A stretch of 64,000 nt of DNA from Microcosmobacter sp040493455 (GTDB lineage Bacteria > Bacteroidota > Bacteroidia > Flavobacteriales > Flavobacteriaceae). The notes under the pieces were generated by a model, which was not told the DNA's origin, ran no database searches, and saw only the letters and a list, made by a program, of their open reading frames with translations. The stretch spans positions 1 through 64,000 of the forward strand of contig NZ_JANFDA010000008.1 of the NCBI RefSeq assembly GCF_040493455.1, read 5' to 3'. Below, piece after piece: positions 25,166 through 34,249 of the stretch. Positions within the stretch are counted from its first letter, which is position 1. Every line of letters begins with the position of its first letter. Both the position numbers and the translations under genes were made by a program.

Positions 25166-26176
25166 TTAAGATTTGATGTAATCCGTAATCAGATAGGTCA
25201 GGAGTTTGCCCACTTTAGAAGCGTCTTTTTTCTTTGGTGCAGCTTCACATAAATGTAAATATGTAGCAGTTTCAAACTTAGAGAAATAACTTAAGAACTG
25301 TCTGGTTTTACTCACAGAGAATCCACTTGGAGTCTTTGCGCTACTTGGCACATTGACTATGGCATCACAATCGATCTCAATTCCAAAAGGTTGATCCACG
25401 ACATGCTGTGATGCTTTTTTTAATTCGGTCTTGAAGCTGGTTTCCTTTCGTACTTCAATAGCTTCATACGTATTGTATTTTACTTCTTTGAGCTTATTCA
25501 TTTTGTCAAAGACAGACTGCGATGTATAGTTTTCGTGCAGCCCAAAAATGAAGTAATTCTTTAGAAAGCCTTCAGCAAACGCATAGCTAAATCCATTGCC
25601 GCTATGTCTACCTTCTTCTTTTCTAAAATCTGTATGCGCATCAAAATTGATAGCATTAATTGGTTTGCTCAACCCTAGTGAAGTTCCTTTTATGTTTCCA
25701 TAAGCATTGTTGTGACCACCACCAATAATAATCGGTTTCTTTCCAGCCTTTACAATTTGGCTTACCAAATAGCTCACATCTTTATCAATAACATCGACAA
25801 ATTTTCTGGCGCTGATGACATCTTTCTTTTTCCCAGGATTTAGTTTATCAATTTCAGAAAGTAGATGTCCATACTCCAAATGACCCAAAACACAAACTCT
25901 ATTTGCTTTGGTAAATTGATTACTTTGAATGTTTAACAAAACTTTTATTGCAATTTTCCATGTGCTGCGAGCTCCTGTATTTCCATGGTTTGCAAAAATT
26001 CCTACGTCTTCACAGACACCAAAAATCACATAATCAACATCTAAATTTTGTAATGCTTCGTATATAGTATTGAAGTTAGAAATTAACTTAACGTGTTCGC
26101 CGAATTTGGATTCACCAGCACGCTTATTGACCAAAGTTTTGACGTCAGTTTGGGAAAATAGTTTAAGGTTGTCCAT
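25166..26176 (-). CDS. hutG: Formimidoylglutamase (arginase/ureohydrolase family)
   Basis: 336 residues. It hydrolyses N-formimidoyl-L-glutamate to glutamate and formamide, the last step of one histidine degradation route. Metal-binding motifs of the ureohydrolase fold are present: GGGHNNAYGN, INFDAHTDFRKEEG and GIEIDCDAIV. Agmatinase and arginase homologues differ in these contexts, and hutI lies only 1.6 kb away. The start at 26176 faces a divergent gene at 26297. hutH and hutU are not in the window. Confidence 0.87.
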   Translation of the reverse strand: MDNLKLFSQTDVKTLVNKRAGESKFGEHVKLISNFNTIYEALQNLDVDYVIFGVCEDVGIFANHGNTGARSTWKIAIKVLLNIQSNQFTKANRVCVLGHLEYGHLLSEIDKLNPGKKKDVISARKFVDVIDKDVSYLVSQIVKAGKKPIIIGGGHNNAYGNIKGTSLGLSKPINAINFDAHTDFRKEEGRHSGNGFSYAFAEGFLKNYFIFGLHENYTSQSVFDKMNKLKEVKYNTYEAIEVRKETSFKTELKKASQHVVDQPFGIEIDCDAIVNVPSSAKTPSGFSVSKTRQFLSYFSKFETATYLHLCEAAPKKKDASKVGKLLTYLITDYIKS

Positions 26177-26296
26177 GTTTAGTGTAAACGAAAAAAGAAT
26201 AGTTAAAAATACAGTTTTTTTCTACTTTGCAGTTAAGAAAGTTATGTAATTAAAAATAAGAATTAACGTTTCAATAACTTAAACAACAAGTAACCT

Positions 26297-27187
26297 ATGG
26301 AAAATTCAAAAAGCAAAAGTACAGCACTAAAGGTAGCATTAGGGATTATGTTAGCCTTGTTCTTAGGAACCGCATTTTACACATCTAAGTTGTATAATGA
26401 GAAGAAAGAAAACGAGGCTACGCTCATCAGCGAGAAAAAACAAGTTATGGATGATCTTAGCAATATGGCTAAGCAGTATGACCTTGCAATTGGTGAGAAC
26501 GAAGTTACAAACCAAAAATTAGTAGAAGCCAGAGAGCGTATCCAAGGATTAATGGATTCTCTTAAGATTTCTCAAAATAGTGTCAACAGCTTATGGAGAT
26601 ACAAAAAGAAGTTCTTAGCCCTACAGGATGAAATGAATGTATTATTGGCAGAGAACGATAGCTTAAAAGTTGAAAACAAATTATTAGCAGAAACATTAGA
26701 CAGCACACAAGTACAATTAGTTGAGCGTACAATGTTTACAGACTCGCTATTAGTACAAAATACTGAATTGGCAGAAGTTGTAGAAAACGCTGCAGTACTT
26801 CAAACCGTTGGATTGAAAGGATTTGGAGTTATCGAAAGAAGTTCAGGGAAATTAATTCCAACAGAAAGAGCACGTAGAAGTGACAAGATTAGAGTATGCT
26901 ATACAGTAGCTAAAAACAGCTTAGTACAAGCAGGAGATAAAGAATTATATGTTCAGGTAATTGATCCAAATGACAACGTATTGGGTACTAACCAACAAGT
27001 ACAATTCGAAGACGGTAAAGTACTTAACTTTAGTTTGGTAAGTAAATTCAATTACGAAAACAGAAACTTAAATATATGCGAATTTGTAGCACCAGCTGGT
27101 GACGATAAATTCGAAAAAGGTCGTTACATAGTTAACGTTTTTAATGATCAAGATTTAGTGTCCTCTTCGGAGTTTACACTAAAGTAA
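26297..27187 (+). CDS. Membrane-anchored coiled-coil protein with beta-type C-terminal domain
   Basis: 296 residues. One N-terminal membrane helix (ALKVALGIMLALFLGTAFYT) is followed by a coiled coil at about residues 30-165. A C-terminal beta-rich domain of about 115 residues follows (KIRVCYTVAKNSLVQAGDKE, LYVQVIDPNDNVLG, KGRYIVNVFNDQDLVSSSEF). It is probably anchored in the inner membrane with the coiled coil reaching into the periplasm. Such proteins are sometimes labelled chromosome-partitioning proteins because of the coiled coil, which is not supported. A strong terminator follows. Confidence 0.78.
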   Translation: MENSKSKSTALKVALGIMLALFLGTAFYTSKLYNEKKENEATLISEKKQVMDDLSNMAKQYDLAIGENEVTNQKLVEARERIQGLMDSLKISQNSVNSLWRYKKKFLALQDEMNVLLAENDSLKVENKLLAETLDSTQVQLVERTMFTDSLLVQNTELAEVVENAAVLQTVGLKGFGVIERSSGKLIPTERARRSDKIRVCYTVAKNSLVQAGDKELYVQVIDPNDNVLGTNQQVQFEDGKVLNFSLVSKFNYENRNLNICEFVAPAGDDKFEKGRYIVNVFNDQDLVSSSEFTLK

Positions 27188-27219
27188 TAGAGATTGAAAA
27201 TTGATTGATTAATCCTAAG

Positions 27220-27251
27220 ACTCGGGAATCCTACAATTCCCGAGTTTTTTT
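27220..27251 (+). terminator. Intrinsic terminator between convergent genes
   Basis: A perfect 10-bp stem ACTCGGGAAT (27220-27229) / ATTCCCGAGT (27236-27245) with loop CCTACA is followed by six T residues. It ends the 26297-27187 transcript and runs into the stop codon of the convergent gene at 27250. Confidence 0.92.
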
Positions 27252-27813
27252 ATGCGCTAAGGTTAGCGATGCATGCTTCTCTAATTGTCCAAACGTCCTC
27301 AAAAGCATAAGGAATACCTTCTGAAGCAATCCAAGACTTTATATAATCTTGATGCAAAGCAACTTTATAATCACCAATCTGTTCAGGTTGGATAGAAGCT
27401 TCAAACAATAAGACACTTTCAAACATGTTTGCATTTGAATTTTGCTTCGTGAAATCGTAACGTTTCCCTTCAAACTTAAGGTAGCAATGCGCTTCAGGAA
27501 TATAGTCTAATTGATTAGCATCTAGAACAGAACCAATGCCTTTGGTATTTTCAGCATTCATTTTATAAACACCGATACAGAGTTCAACAGGAATATTATT
27601 TTCTATGGCCAACTGCTTTAAAAAGGCATGCTTGGTGGAACATGTACCTTTCTCTTCACGTAAAATAAGGTTGAAATCACTACGATCCGAATTTCGACCA
27701 TAGGGCAGATTTCTAATATAATCACAAGCTTGAGCGAAGGAAGATACATCCTGAGCTTTCAATGTTTTTGAAAGCGGTTCGTTACTGACAAATACCTCAT
27801 TGAACTTCTCCAT
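27250..27813 (-). CDS. Transglutaminase-like protein overlapping hutI
   Basis: 187 residues, cytosolic. The order and spacing of candidate catalytic residues fit the transglutaminase-like fold: Cys in EEKGTCSTKHAFLKQLA, His in PEAHCYLKF, and Asp in KRYDFT. The C-terminal 60 residues are helical. Its first 17 bases overlap the end of hutI, so translation is likely coupled. Its role beside a histidine-degradation enzyme is unknown. Peptidase or deamidase activity is possible by family, not shown. Confidence 0.72.
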   Translation of the reverse strand: MEKFNEVFVSNEPLSKTLKAQDVSSFAQACDYIRNLPYGRNSDRSDFNLILREEKGTCSTKHAFLKQLAIENNIPVELCIGVYKMNAENTKGIGSVLDANQLDYIPEAHCYLKFEGKRYDFTKQNSNANMFESVLLFEASIQPEQIGDYKVALHQDYIKSWIASEGIPYAFEDVWTIREACIANLSA

Positions 27814-29035
27814 GAATGATAACCTTGTCTATATGATGATCACCAAAGGCATAAGGCAAATAATGATAACCTGGAATAGGTTTAGTAATCATGACATTGG
27901 CTTTTTTGCCTCTGCAGATGCTGCCATACATATTGCTTAAGCCAATCGCATAAGCTCCATTTATCGTTGCTGCATTAATAGCTTCTTCTGGAGTCATTTT
28001 TAGTTTTATACAAGCCGCACTAACCACTTGGTTCATGTTTCCACTTGGTGTTGAACCGGGATTATAATCTGAAGCAATAGCAACAGGCAACTCGGCATCG
28101 AGCAATTGTCTGGCTGGCGTATAAGGAATGCTTAGAAAATAGGAGCAGAGTGGAAGCGCCACTGGCATCGTTTCAGAACCTTTTAAAGCTTCGATATCGT
28201 CGTTGTTGAGTTCTTCCAAATGGTCTACAGATAAGGCGTTATGCTTTATACCTAAAGCCACACCACCAAAAGCGTTGAATTGATTCACATGAATCTTAGG
28301 AATCAATCCATGTGCTCTACCAGCTTCTAAAATGCGGTCTGTGTCTTCTAGGTCGAAATAGCCTTTTTCACAGAAGATGTCGACATATTCTGCCAAGTCT
28401 TCATTAGCTACTTTTGGAATCAATTCGTTGATCACTAAATCCACATAAGCAGTTTTGTTATCTCTGTATTCTGCCGGAATGGCGTGTGCACCTAGTAATG
28501 TCGCTTTAACTGGCAACTTAAAATCCTTTTTGAGACGCTCAATGACTCGGAGCATTTTTAGTTCTGCATCTACTGTAAGTCCATAACCAGACTTTATTTC
28601 AATCGCACCAGTACCAAGCTGAATTAGATTTTTCAAGCGTTCTGAAGCTTGCTCGTACAAGTTATCTTCCGATGTCGCTTGAAGCTTCTGTGCAGAATTC
28701 AAAATACCGCCACCACGCTCAGCAATTTCAGCGTAGCTCAATCCATTGATACGATCTACAAATTCTGAAACTCTGTTTCCTGCATAGACAATATGCGTAT
28801 GAGAATCGCACCAAGTTGGTAAGACCACGCGATCCGTTGCATCTATTATCGTGTCTGCTTCAATACCTTCACAATCAGCCATAGGACCATATTCTACAAT
28901 GGTATCGTGCTCTATAAGCAAGTAGGCATTTTCGAGAACTGGCAATTGCTTCATATCGCTACCTTTCACAATAGTAACGTTGTGATTGCGTACTTGAACT
29001 AATTCTTTAATGTTGGTAATTAAAATCGAAGACAT
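27797..29035 (-). CDS. hutI: Imidazolonepropionase
   Basis: 412 residues, the usual length. It hydrolyses imidazolone-5-propionate to N-formimidoylglutamate in histidine degradation. Amidohydrolase motifs are present: PTWCDSHTHIVYAGNR, GGGILNSAQKLQATS, GAIEIKSGYGL, ATLLGAHAIPAEYR, HVNQFNAFGG, SVDHLEELN and ASDYNPGSTPSG. The product feeds HutG, encoded at 25166-26176. The end overlaps the transglutaminase-like gene. Confidence 0.96.
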   Translation of the reverse strand: MSSILITNIKELVQVRNHNVTIVKGSDMKQLPVLENAYLLIEHDTIVEYGPMADCEGIEADTIIDATDRVVLPTWCDSHTHIVYAGNRVSEFVDRINGLSYAEIAERGGGILNSAQKLQATSEDNLYEQASERLKNLIQLGTGAIEIKSGYGLTVDAELKMLRVIERLKKDFKLPVKATLLGAHAIPAEYRDNKTAYVDLVINELIPKVANEDLAEYVDIFCEKGYFDLEDTDRILEAGRAHGLIPKIHVNQFNAFGGVALGIKHNALSVDHLEELNNDDIEALKGSETMPVALPLCSYFLSIPYTPARQLLDAELPVAIASDYNPGSTPSGNMNQVVSAACIKLKMTPEEAINAATINGAYAIGLSNMYGSICRGKKANVMITKPIPGYHYLPYAFGDHHIDKVIIHGEVQ

Positions 29036-29078
29036 AGATGATGCGTTATTCGTTTCAAAGGTGCTTAAATTTTGGGGA

Positions 29079-29109
29079 ATAAAAAAACGCCAGCAAAATT
29101 GCTAGCGTT
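29079..29109 (-). terminator. Intrinsic terminator after the FG-GAP protein gene
   Basis: On the minus strand an 11-bp stem AACGCTAGCAA / TTGCTGGCGTT (29109-29099 and 29096-29086, one G-U pair) is followed by a T7 run (29085-29079). It lies 20 bp after the stop of the FG-GAP gene and upstream of hutI, separating the two transcripts. Confidence 0.85.
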
Positions 29110-29128
29110 CTCTTATTGTATTTTGAAT

Positions 29129-30553
29129 CTATTGTTTTACGAGTCGTTGTGAAGCATTAGAACCTTCAAACTGAATCATATAGACACCACTTGCAAGATT
29201 AGAAATATCTAAAGGTGATGATTCATTGACACTAGCACTGAGAATACGCTCTCCTAAAATACTGTATACATTGATTTCCATCAACGTATCGATGCCTTTG
29301 AAGTATACCATGCCTTTTGAAGGATTTGGAAACATAGAAATAGTTTCAGATTCTAAATCGTCTATACCTAATGTGAATAATTCATTTTCGTACCAATCTA
29401 AGGTATCGCTTCCAAAACCAACAGTAGCAATATCTTTATCTGTATCACCATCGAAATCAGCGATTGTAAACGCAAATACTTGATGGTTATTATCCGCAAT
29501 CAAAGCCTCTGTATTGAATCCTCCTGAGTTTGTACTTTCAAACCAAATAATAGAATCATCAGCTGTTCCACCATCCGTAAGCACAACATCGTTATAGCCA
29601 TCATTATCTAAATCTGAAACTTTTACAACAGCAGGTCTGTCTATAATGGTATCGTCAGAGATTCCTGTTTCGGTATAAGTACCATCCATTTCTTTGTTGT
29701 ACCAAGCGACTTCACCAGATACATTATCACATTTTATGATGTCCGTAACCATATCATCATTAACATCTGCAAATGCTGCTACAAACAAGAATGGATCTCC
29801 ACTCGTTACAGTATTAGCATCTTTCAACCAAGATACAGTCATTGTACCGCTTTCTATGTACTGATTGTAGAATACTTCGATAGTACCATCGGTTGTAGTA
29901 TCTACATAACCGATAAGTGCGTCTAAGTCTGTATCACCATCAAGGTCAGTAAAGCTTACGTTGCCAGGTTGTGTGACTAAACCAGGGAAATTCGCAGTAT
30001 CTTCTATGATTTGTTCTGAACCAAAATTTCCAGCACTATCACCAGCGTACCACACCACTTTATTAGCGTCGAAACCAACACCAACAACATCCAAGTGACC
30101 ATCATTATTGATATCGGCAGTAGTCACTTGACCAGCACCTAATAAGTTTCCTATAAGTTGCTCAGCACCAAAGCCACCCATACCATCATTGGCAAACCAA
30201 ACCACTTTACCACTGTAGGAACCAGCGATAATATCGTTTCCGTTAATACCATCTAAGTCAGCAATGGCTAAGCCTCCAATACCTTGAAGTCCAGCATCGT
30301 TTGATATTACTGTTTGTTGCGTAAAGTTTCCTAAACCATCGTTCTTGTACCAACGAATAAAATCTGAAGAGAAGTTATACGTACCAATAACGATATCTAT
30401 AAAAGTGTCGCCATCGAGGTCGGCAGAATTAATAGCATAAGGATCAGCACCAACATTGGGATCTATGTTTACACCAGCCGCAAATGTGGTTTGCGAAGTG
30501 GCTGAAAAAGAATATACTACAATAGTAAATAGGGTGAGTAGTCTTAATTTCAT
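29129..30553 (-). CDS. Secreted FG-GAP/VCBS-repeat protein with T9SS type A sorting domain
   Basis: 474 residues. A signal peptide (MKLRLLTLFTIVVYSFSATSQ) precedes seven to eight FG-GAP-like units with the motif D(L/I)DGDxxxDIVIG and WYKNDGLGNF, which should form a beta propeller with Asp-rich calcium loops. The last 80 residues are a T9SS type A sorting domain (ISMFPNPSKGMVYF, INVYSILGERIL, LASGVYMIQFEG, RLVKQ). It is exported across the outer membrane. Binding partner unknown. Confidence 0.92.
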   Translation of the reverse strand: MKLRLLTLFTIVVYSFSATSQTTFAAGVNIDPNVGADPYAINSADLDGDTFIDIVIGTYNFSSDFIRWYKNDGLGNFTQQTVISNDAGLQGIGGLAIADLDGINGNDIIAGSYSGKVVWFANDGMGGFGAEQLIGNLLGAGQVTTADINNDGHLDVVGVGFDANKVVWYAGDSAGNFGSEQIIEDTANFPGLVTQPGNVSFTDLDGDTDLDALIGYVDTTTDGTIEVFYNQYIESGTMTVSWLKDANTVTSGDPFLFVAAFADVNDDMVTDIIKCDNVSGEVAWYNKEMDGTYTETGISDDTIIDRPAVVKVSDLDNDGYNDVVLTDGGTADDSIIWFESTNSGGFNTEALIADNNHQVFAFTIADFDGDTDKDIATVGFGSDTLDWYENELFTLGIDDLESETISMFPNPSKGMVYFKGIDTLMEINVYSILGERILSASVNESSPLDISNLASGVYMIQFEGSNASQRLVKQ

Positions 30554-30594
30554 ATACGTGAGTTAAATATTTTGAATATGTTAAAGTTACAACA

Positions 30595-31992
30595 TTATTT
30601 GAGGCTGCCAACCATATCTTCTGGTTTCACCCATTCGTCATATTCTTCGGCTGTAACATAACCAAGATTAATAGCTTCTTCTCTAAGTGTTGTTCCGTTT
30701 TTGTGCGCTGTATTAGCAATCTCAGCGGCTTTGTAGTAACCGATTTTGGTGTTTAAAGCAGTCACCAACATCAATGAATTATTCAATAAGGTTTTAATCA
30801 CTGAATGATTTGGCTCTATACCTGCAGCACAATTCACATCAAAGCTGACACAAGCGTCACCAATTAATTGCGCTGAGTGCAGAATGTTTGCAGCCATCAT
30901 AGGTTTGAAGACATTAAGCTCATAATGTCCTTGTGTACCACCAACAGTAATGGCAACATCGTTACCCATCACTTGAGCACAAACCATTGTTAAGGCTTCA
31001 CATTGAGTAGGATTTACTTTTCCTGGCATGATTGAACTTCCTGGCTCATTGGCTGGAATGATGATTTCTCCAATCCCTGAACGTGGACCAGACGCCATCA
31101 TACGAATATCGTTTGCGATTTTATTTAAGGACACTGCCAATTGCTTTAAAGCGCCATGACTTTCTACAATAGCATCGTGTGCTGCTAAGGCTTCAAACTT
31201 GTTGTCTGCGGATACAAATGGCAAACCTGTGAACTCTGCGATAAATTCAGACACACGCTTTGCATAACCTTTTGGTGTATTGAGTCCTGTACCTACTGCA
31301 GTACCACCAAGGGCTAATTCTGCTAAATGCGGTAAGGTGTTTTCTAAGGCTTTAAGTCCATGATCGAGTTGTGACACATATCCAGAAAACTCTTGACCAA
31401 GTGTCAATGGCGTTGCATCCATAAGGTGTGTGCGACCAATCTTTACACAGTCTTTAAAGTCTTCTGATTTTTTCTTTAAAGTATCTCTCAATTGCTGAAC
31501 ACCTGGAATTGTTACTTCTACAATCTTTTTATAGGCAGCAATGTGCATCCCAGTAGGGAAGGTATCGTTAGACGATTGCGACTTGTTAACGTCATCGTTA
31601 GGAGCAATAGTTTTTTCTCCCTCTCCTATGACTTTACCAGCCAATTGATGTGCTCTATTAGCAATGACTTCGTTAACGTTCATATTACTTTGCGTCCCAG
31701 AACCTGTTTGCCAAACCACTAATGGAAACTGATCATCGTGCTTACCTTCTAAAATTTCATCACAAACGGCTGCAATAGCATCACGTTTTTCAATTGGCAG
31801 TACACCAAGTTCACAGTTGGTGTAGGCTGCTGCTTTTTTAAGATAAGCAAAGCCATACACCACTTCTAGTGGCATAGAGGCTGCTGCTCCGATTTTGAAA
31901 TTATTACGAGAACGCTCGGTTTGTGCACCCCAAAGTTTATCTGCAGGGACTTTAACCTCGCCCATGGTATCTTTTTCTATTCTGTAGTCCAT
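30595..31992 (-). CDS. fumC: Class II fumarate hydratase
   Basis: 465 residues from the ATG at 31992 (MDYRIEKDTMGEVKVPADKL). The frame continues 13 codons further upstream, but those overlap the promoter and do not resemble the family. It converts fumarate and L-malate in the citric acid cycle. Motifs: WQTGSGTQSNMNVNEV, KSQSSNDTFPTGMHIA, IGRTHLMDATPLTLGQEFSG, GGTAVGTGLNTP and the fumarase/aspartase signature GSSIMPGKVNPTQ. No iron-sulfur cysteines are expected in this class. Confidence 0.97.
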   Translation of the reverse strand: MDYRIEKDTMGEVKVPADKLWGAQTERSRNNFKIGAAASMPLEVVYGFAYLKKAAAYTNCELGVLPIEKRDAIAAVCDEILEGKHDDQFPLVVWQTGSGTQSNMNVNEVIANRAHQLAGKVIGEGEKTIAPNDDVNKSQSSNDTFPTGMHIAAYKKIVEVTIPGVQQLRDTLKKKSEDFKDCVKIGRTHLMDATPLTLGQEFSGYVSQLDHGLKALENTLPHLAELALGGTAVGTGLNTPKGYAKRVSEFIAEFTGLPFVSADNKFEALAAHDAIVESHGALKQLAVSLNKIANDIRMMASGPRSGIGEIIIPANEPGSSIMPGKVNPTQCEALTMVCAQVMGNDVAITVGGTQGHYELNVFKPMMAANILHSAQLIGDACVSFDVNCAAGIEPNHSVIKTLLNNSLMLVTALNTKIGYYKAAEIANTAHKNGTTLREEAINLGYVTAEEYDEWVKPEDMVGSLK

Positions 31993-32028
31993 TATGTGGC
32001 TATTTTTTGTGGTTTTAATTTTGCAGTG

Positions 32029-32036
32029 CAAAGTTA
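32029..32036 (-). promoter_or_regulatory. -7 element of the fumC promoter
   Basis: TAACTTTG on the minus strand matches the Bacteroidota TAnnTTTG element. It lies 36 bp upstream of the preferred fumC ATG and inside the longer upstream frame, which supports the start at 31992. No clear -33 TTG is seen. Confidence 0.5.
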
Positions 32037-32084
32037 CGATTTAACAAGATTTTTTGCACGTAAATTGATGACTTTCTGCTGAAA

Positions 32085-32132
32085 AATACATCAGTGACCT
32101 ATTGATTTTATAGCTTATTAAAATTAACTTTG
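32085..32132 (+). promoter_or_regulatory. Promoter with degenerate TACGTA-type dyad upstream of 32167
   Basis: TTG (32102-32104), 20 bases, then TAACTTTG (32125-32132) forms a good Bacteroidota promoter. A degenerate form of the dyad found at 32791 (AATACATC-AGTG-ACCTATT, 32085-32103) overlaps the TTG. This region aligns with the one upstream of 32874 over about 65 bases. Confidence 0.6.
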
Positions 32133-32166
32133 TTGAAAACAAAACAACTTAACTGTAAATACCTTT

Positions 32167-32706
32167 ATGTCGAGTATTAATAAAGAATTGAAAAGATTGG
32201 TTCTGCTTTTGGTCTTTTTCCCCTTATTGAATTTTGCTCAGGAGTCAGATGAGTTAAATAAATATTTTAAGGATAATTGTTATATAGAATATCCTTCCAA
32301 TTGGATTTTAAATGATTCAGATGAAGATGAGGCAATCTTCTTTCTTTATCCAAATGATTCTGAAAGTGCATACATATTTACTGAGAACATAAACTTAATT
32401 AAGCGACCGAATAATAGCCCAAATATTTCATTAGAGAAATACAAAAGTGTAGTAGAAAAAGAAATAAATAGGCTATTGGTTGATAATAAAATTTTACACA
32501 GTAAAATTGAATACCAACATGGCTTATGGTTTCATAAATTAATTGCAGAAGGAAGTTCAGATGGTTATAAGTTTATAACTGTTTTCTACAGTTGGTTATT
32601 AGATAAAGATATCTATACATTGACATTTATTACACTTCATAAGACCTATGAAAACAATCGCATTGAATCATTAAGGATAATGGATAGCTTTCAATTAAAT
32701 CGTTAA
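32167..32706 (+). CDS. Small exported protein with PsbP/Mog1-like pattern
   Basis: 179 residues. The signal peptide is followed by a single domain: CYIEYPSNWILNDSDEDEAI, a mid-section helix (SLEKYKSVVEKEINRLL), and a C-terminal strand-helix IYTLTFITLHKTYENNRIES. This order resembles the PsbP/Mog1-like (DUF1795-type) fold of small envelope proteins. The match is by pattern only. It is the first of several unknown envelope genes whose upstream regions share a dyad motif. Confidence 0.65.
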   Translation: MSSINKELKRLVLLLVFFPLLNFAQESDELNKYFKDNCYIEYPSNWILNDSDEDEAIFFLYPNDSESAYIFTENINLIKRPNNSPNISLEKYKSVVEKEINRLLVDNKILHSKIEYQHGLWFHKLIAEGSSDGYKFITVFYSWLLDKDIYTLTFITLHKTYENNRIESLRIMDSFQLNR

Positions 32707-32790
32707 TTAAAGAGAGATAGTGGTTGCAATATAGTCGACCACAAACCCTACCTTTTTTCTTCTTAACGTACTATAATTTACTACTGAAAA

Positions 32791-32839
32791 AATACGTAGG
32801 TGTACGTATTGACTTTTGAGATTATTAAAGCTAACTTAG
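32791..32839 (+). promoter_or_regulatory. Perfect dyad and promoter upstream of 32874
   Basis: AATACGTA-GGTG-TACGTATT (32791-32810) is a perfect inverted repeat with 8-base arms. Its right arm runs into TTG (32809-32811), which is followed after 20 bases by TAACTTAG (32832-32839). The position over the -33 element suits an activator or repressor site. TACGTA-centred dyads are typical of LuxR/NarL-type regulators, which is inference. Confidence 0.65.
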
Positions 32840-32873
32840 TAGAAAATTCCTTTAAGTAACTTTTTTAGACTGT

Positions 32874-33443
32874 ATGTTTATTCAAGAAAAATTCCCTTAT
32901 TTATTTGTTGCTTTAGTTGGATTATTGACTTGGTCCTTGAATAACATCATCGAAAACACTAAACTATCTCCAATCATTGAATACCAATTTAAGACTACCA
33001 ACAATGGGATGTCTAACCTTAAGCTCAACAATCTATCTTCGTCCCACAAGCTAAAAGGGCTTAACTTCAAAATTTGTACTGATACTATAGTTAATCCAGA
33101 TACATTTCGTATTTATCCAACAGCTCCGGCTTCTCAGATACAAAGAAAGATTGATACAAACGGAATCACTAAAAATTGTTTTAGTTTTTTAATTGAAGAA
33201 ATACATCCAGATGCCGAGTTTGTGGTAAAGTTCAATAATTTAAAAAGCAAGAGAAATACAATTGAGTTGGCAAGTATTTCGGGCGATCAAGCTGTACGAA
33301 TCAGAGAGCGAGATTTTTTAACCCTTTTAGTGTCCAATCAAATTTTTCTCAACGGGATTATATTTTTCATTAGTATGATATTGATAATAATTTACTATAG
33401 ATATTTAGTTAAAAAACAGAAAACAAATGAGGCTATTAATTAA
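32874..33443 (+). CDS. Two-helix membrane protein of unknown function
   Basis: 189 residues. An N-terminal membrane helix (YLFVALVGLLTWSLNNII) and a C-terminal one (LNGIIFFISMILIIIYYRYL) enclose about 130 residues likely to be outside the cytoplasm. These look like a single beta-type domain (LKLNNLSSSHKLKGLNFKIC, AEFVVKFNNLKSKRN). The end overlaps the next gene by 17 bases. No family recognised. Confidence 0.65.
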   Translation: MFIQEKFPYLFVALVGLLTWSLNNIIENTKLSPIIEYQFKTTNNGMSNLKLNNLSSSHKLKGLNFKICTDTIVNPDTFRIYPTAPASQIQRKIDTNGITKNCFSFLIEEIHPDAEFVVKFNNLKSKRNTIELASISGDQAVRIRERDFLTLLVSNQIFLNGIIFFISMILIIIYYRYLVKKQKTNEAIN

Positions 33444-34134
33444 GATATTGTGTTTATGTTTGGTTTGTTCATTGTCCGCTCAAGAAATCAGAAAGATAAG
33501 AGTTGTAAATTCTAAGAATTTACCTATAAAATGTAAAATGTACTTCAACAGTGAGGACATGGGATTTGCAGAAGATGGATATGTTCATATTCCTAAAAAA
33601 TGCTCGTTAAAAGATAAAATTGACATAGCTCCAATTGATGCTGTCACTTATGATGGAATAACAGGGCTGAAATGTCCTTTAATTGGAGAGTTTATTCAGG
33701 TTTATAAGCATAAGGAAAGTAAAATGGCACTTTCAAATGCTTTCTTTTTGGATTATGTTTCAGATCAAAGTATTAGTGCTCTAAGTTCGGAAAATAAGAC
33801 TTTAATTTACGGACAAGCAGCCCTTGCTGCTAATGAAGTCTATAATCTAGATGTTATATATTCTGACTCCATACGTAAACAAGCCAGAGAAAAAGTAATA
33901 TACTATACTTGTAGTGCTCTAGGTGTGGAGAATGGTATATTTACTTCAAATGATTATGTAGTCCCTAATGATGATTTAATTCTAGCGATTGAAAATTTTC
34001 AACGAGAAAATGGTTTAGAGGTAACAAAAAAAATTGACGCTAAAACATTGCAGGCCCTATCTCAAAAAAGCTCTTATGAAGTTTTTATTACCAAGTTTGA
34101 TTCAAAATGGGAGACTATGATTGAAAAAAACTGA
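33427..34134 (+). CDS. Exported protein with a C-terminal peptidoglycan-binding-like segment
   Basis: 235 residues. The short signal peptide ends in LSAQ. Residues 20-90 look beta-rich with several Cys (KCKMYF, KKCSLKD, GLKCPLIGEF). The C-terminal 60 residues include NDDLILAIENFQRENGLEVT followed by KKIDAKTLQAL, which follows the PG_binding_1 pattern (FQxxxGL ... D.xT...L). It may bind peptidoglycan in the periplasm. It overlaps the upstream membrane protein gene by 17 bases, so the two are co-expressed. Confidence 0.65.
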   Translation: MRLLIKILCLCLVCSLSAQEIRKIRVVNSKNLPIKCKMYFNSEDMGFAEDGYVHIPKKCSLKDKIDIAPIDAVTYDGITGLKCPLIGEFIQVYKHKESKMALSNAFFLDYVSDQSISALSSENKTLIYGQAALAANEVYNLDVIYSDSIRKQAREKVIYYTCSALGVENGIFTSNDYVVPNDDLILAIENFQRENGLEVTKKIDAKTLQALSQKSSYEVFITKFDSKWETMIEKN

Positions 34135-34168
34135 TTGTGCTTTAATTCTATATTGATAAGTCTCTAAA

Positions 34169-34188
34169 AATGCGTATATCTACGTATT
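34169..34188 (+). promoter_or_regulatory. Near-perfect TACGTA dyad upstream of 34250
   Basis: AATGCGTA-TATC-TACGTATT has the same arms and spacing as the dyad at 32791 with one mismatch. It lies about 60 bp upstream of the next gene. A less clear promoter (TTG at 34191 and AT-rich sequence) follows it. Confidence 0.6.
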
Positions 34189-34249
34189 CATTGTAACAAT
34201 TTTTAGTATAATTTAGACATATATTAATATCCATTGTCCTATAGCTATT

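Noticed and set aside
30595..32031. Longer fumC start at 32031
   Set aside because: The extra 13 codons overlap the -7 element and do not resemble the family; the ATG at 31992 gives the usual N-terminus.
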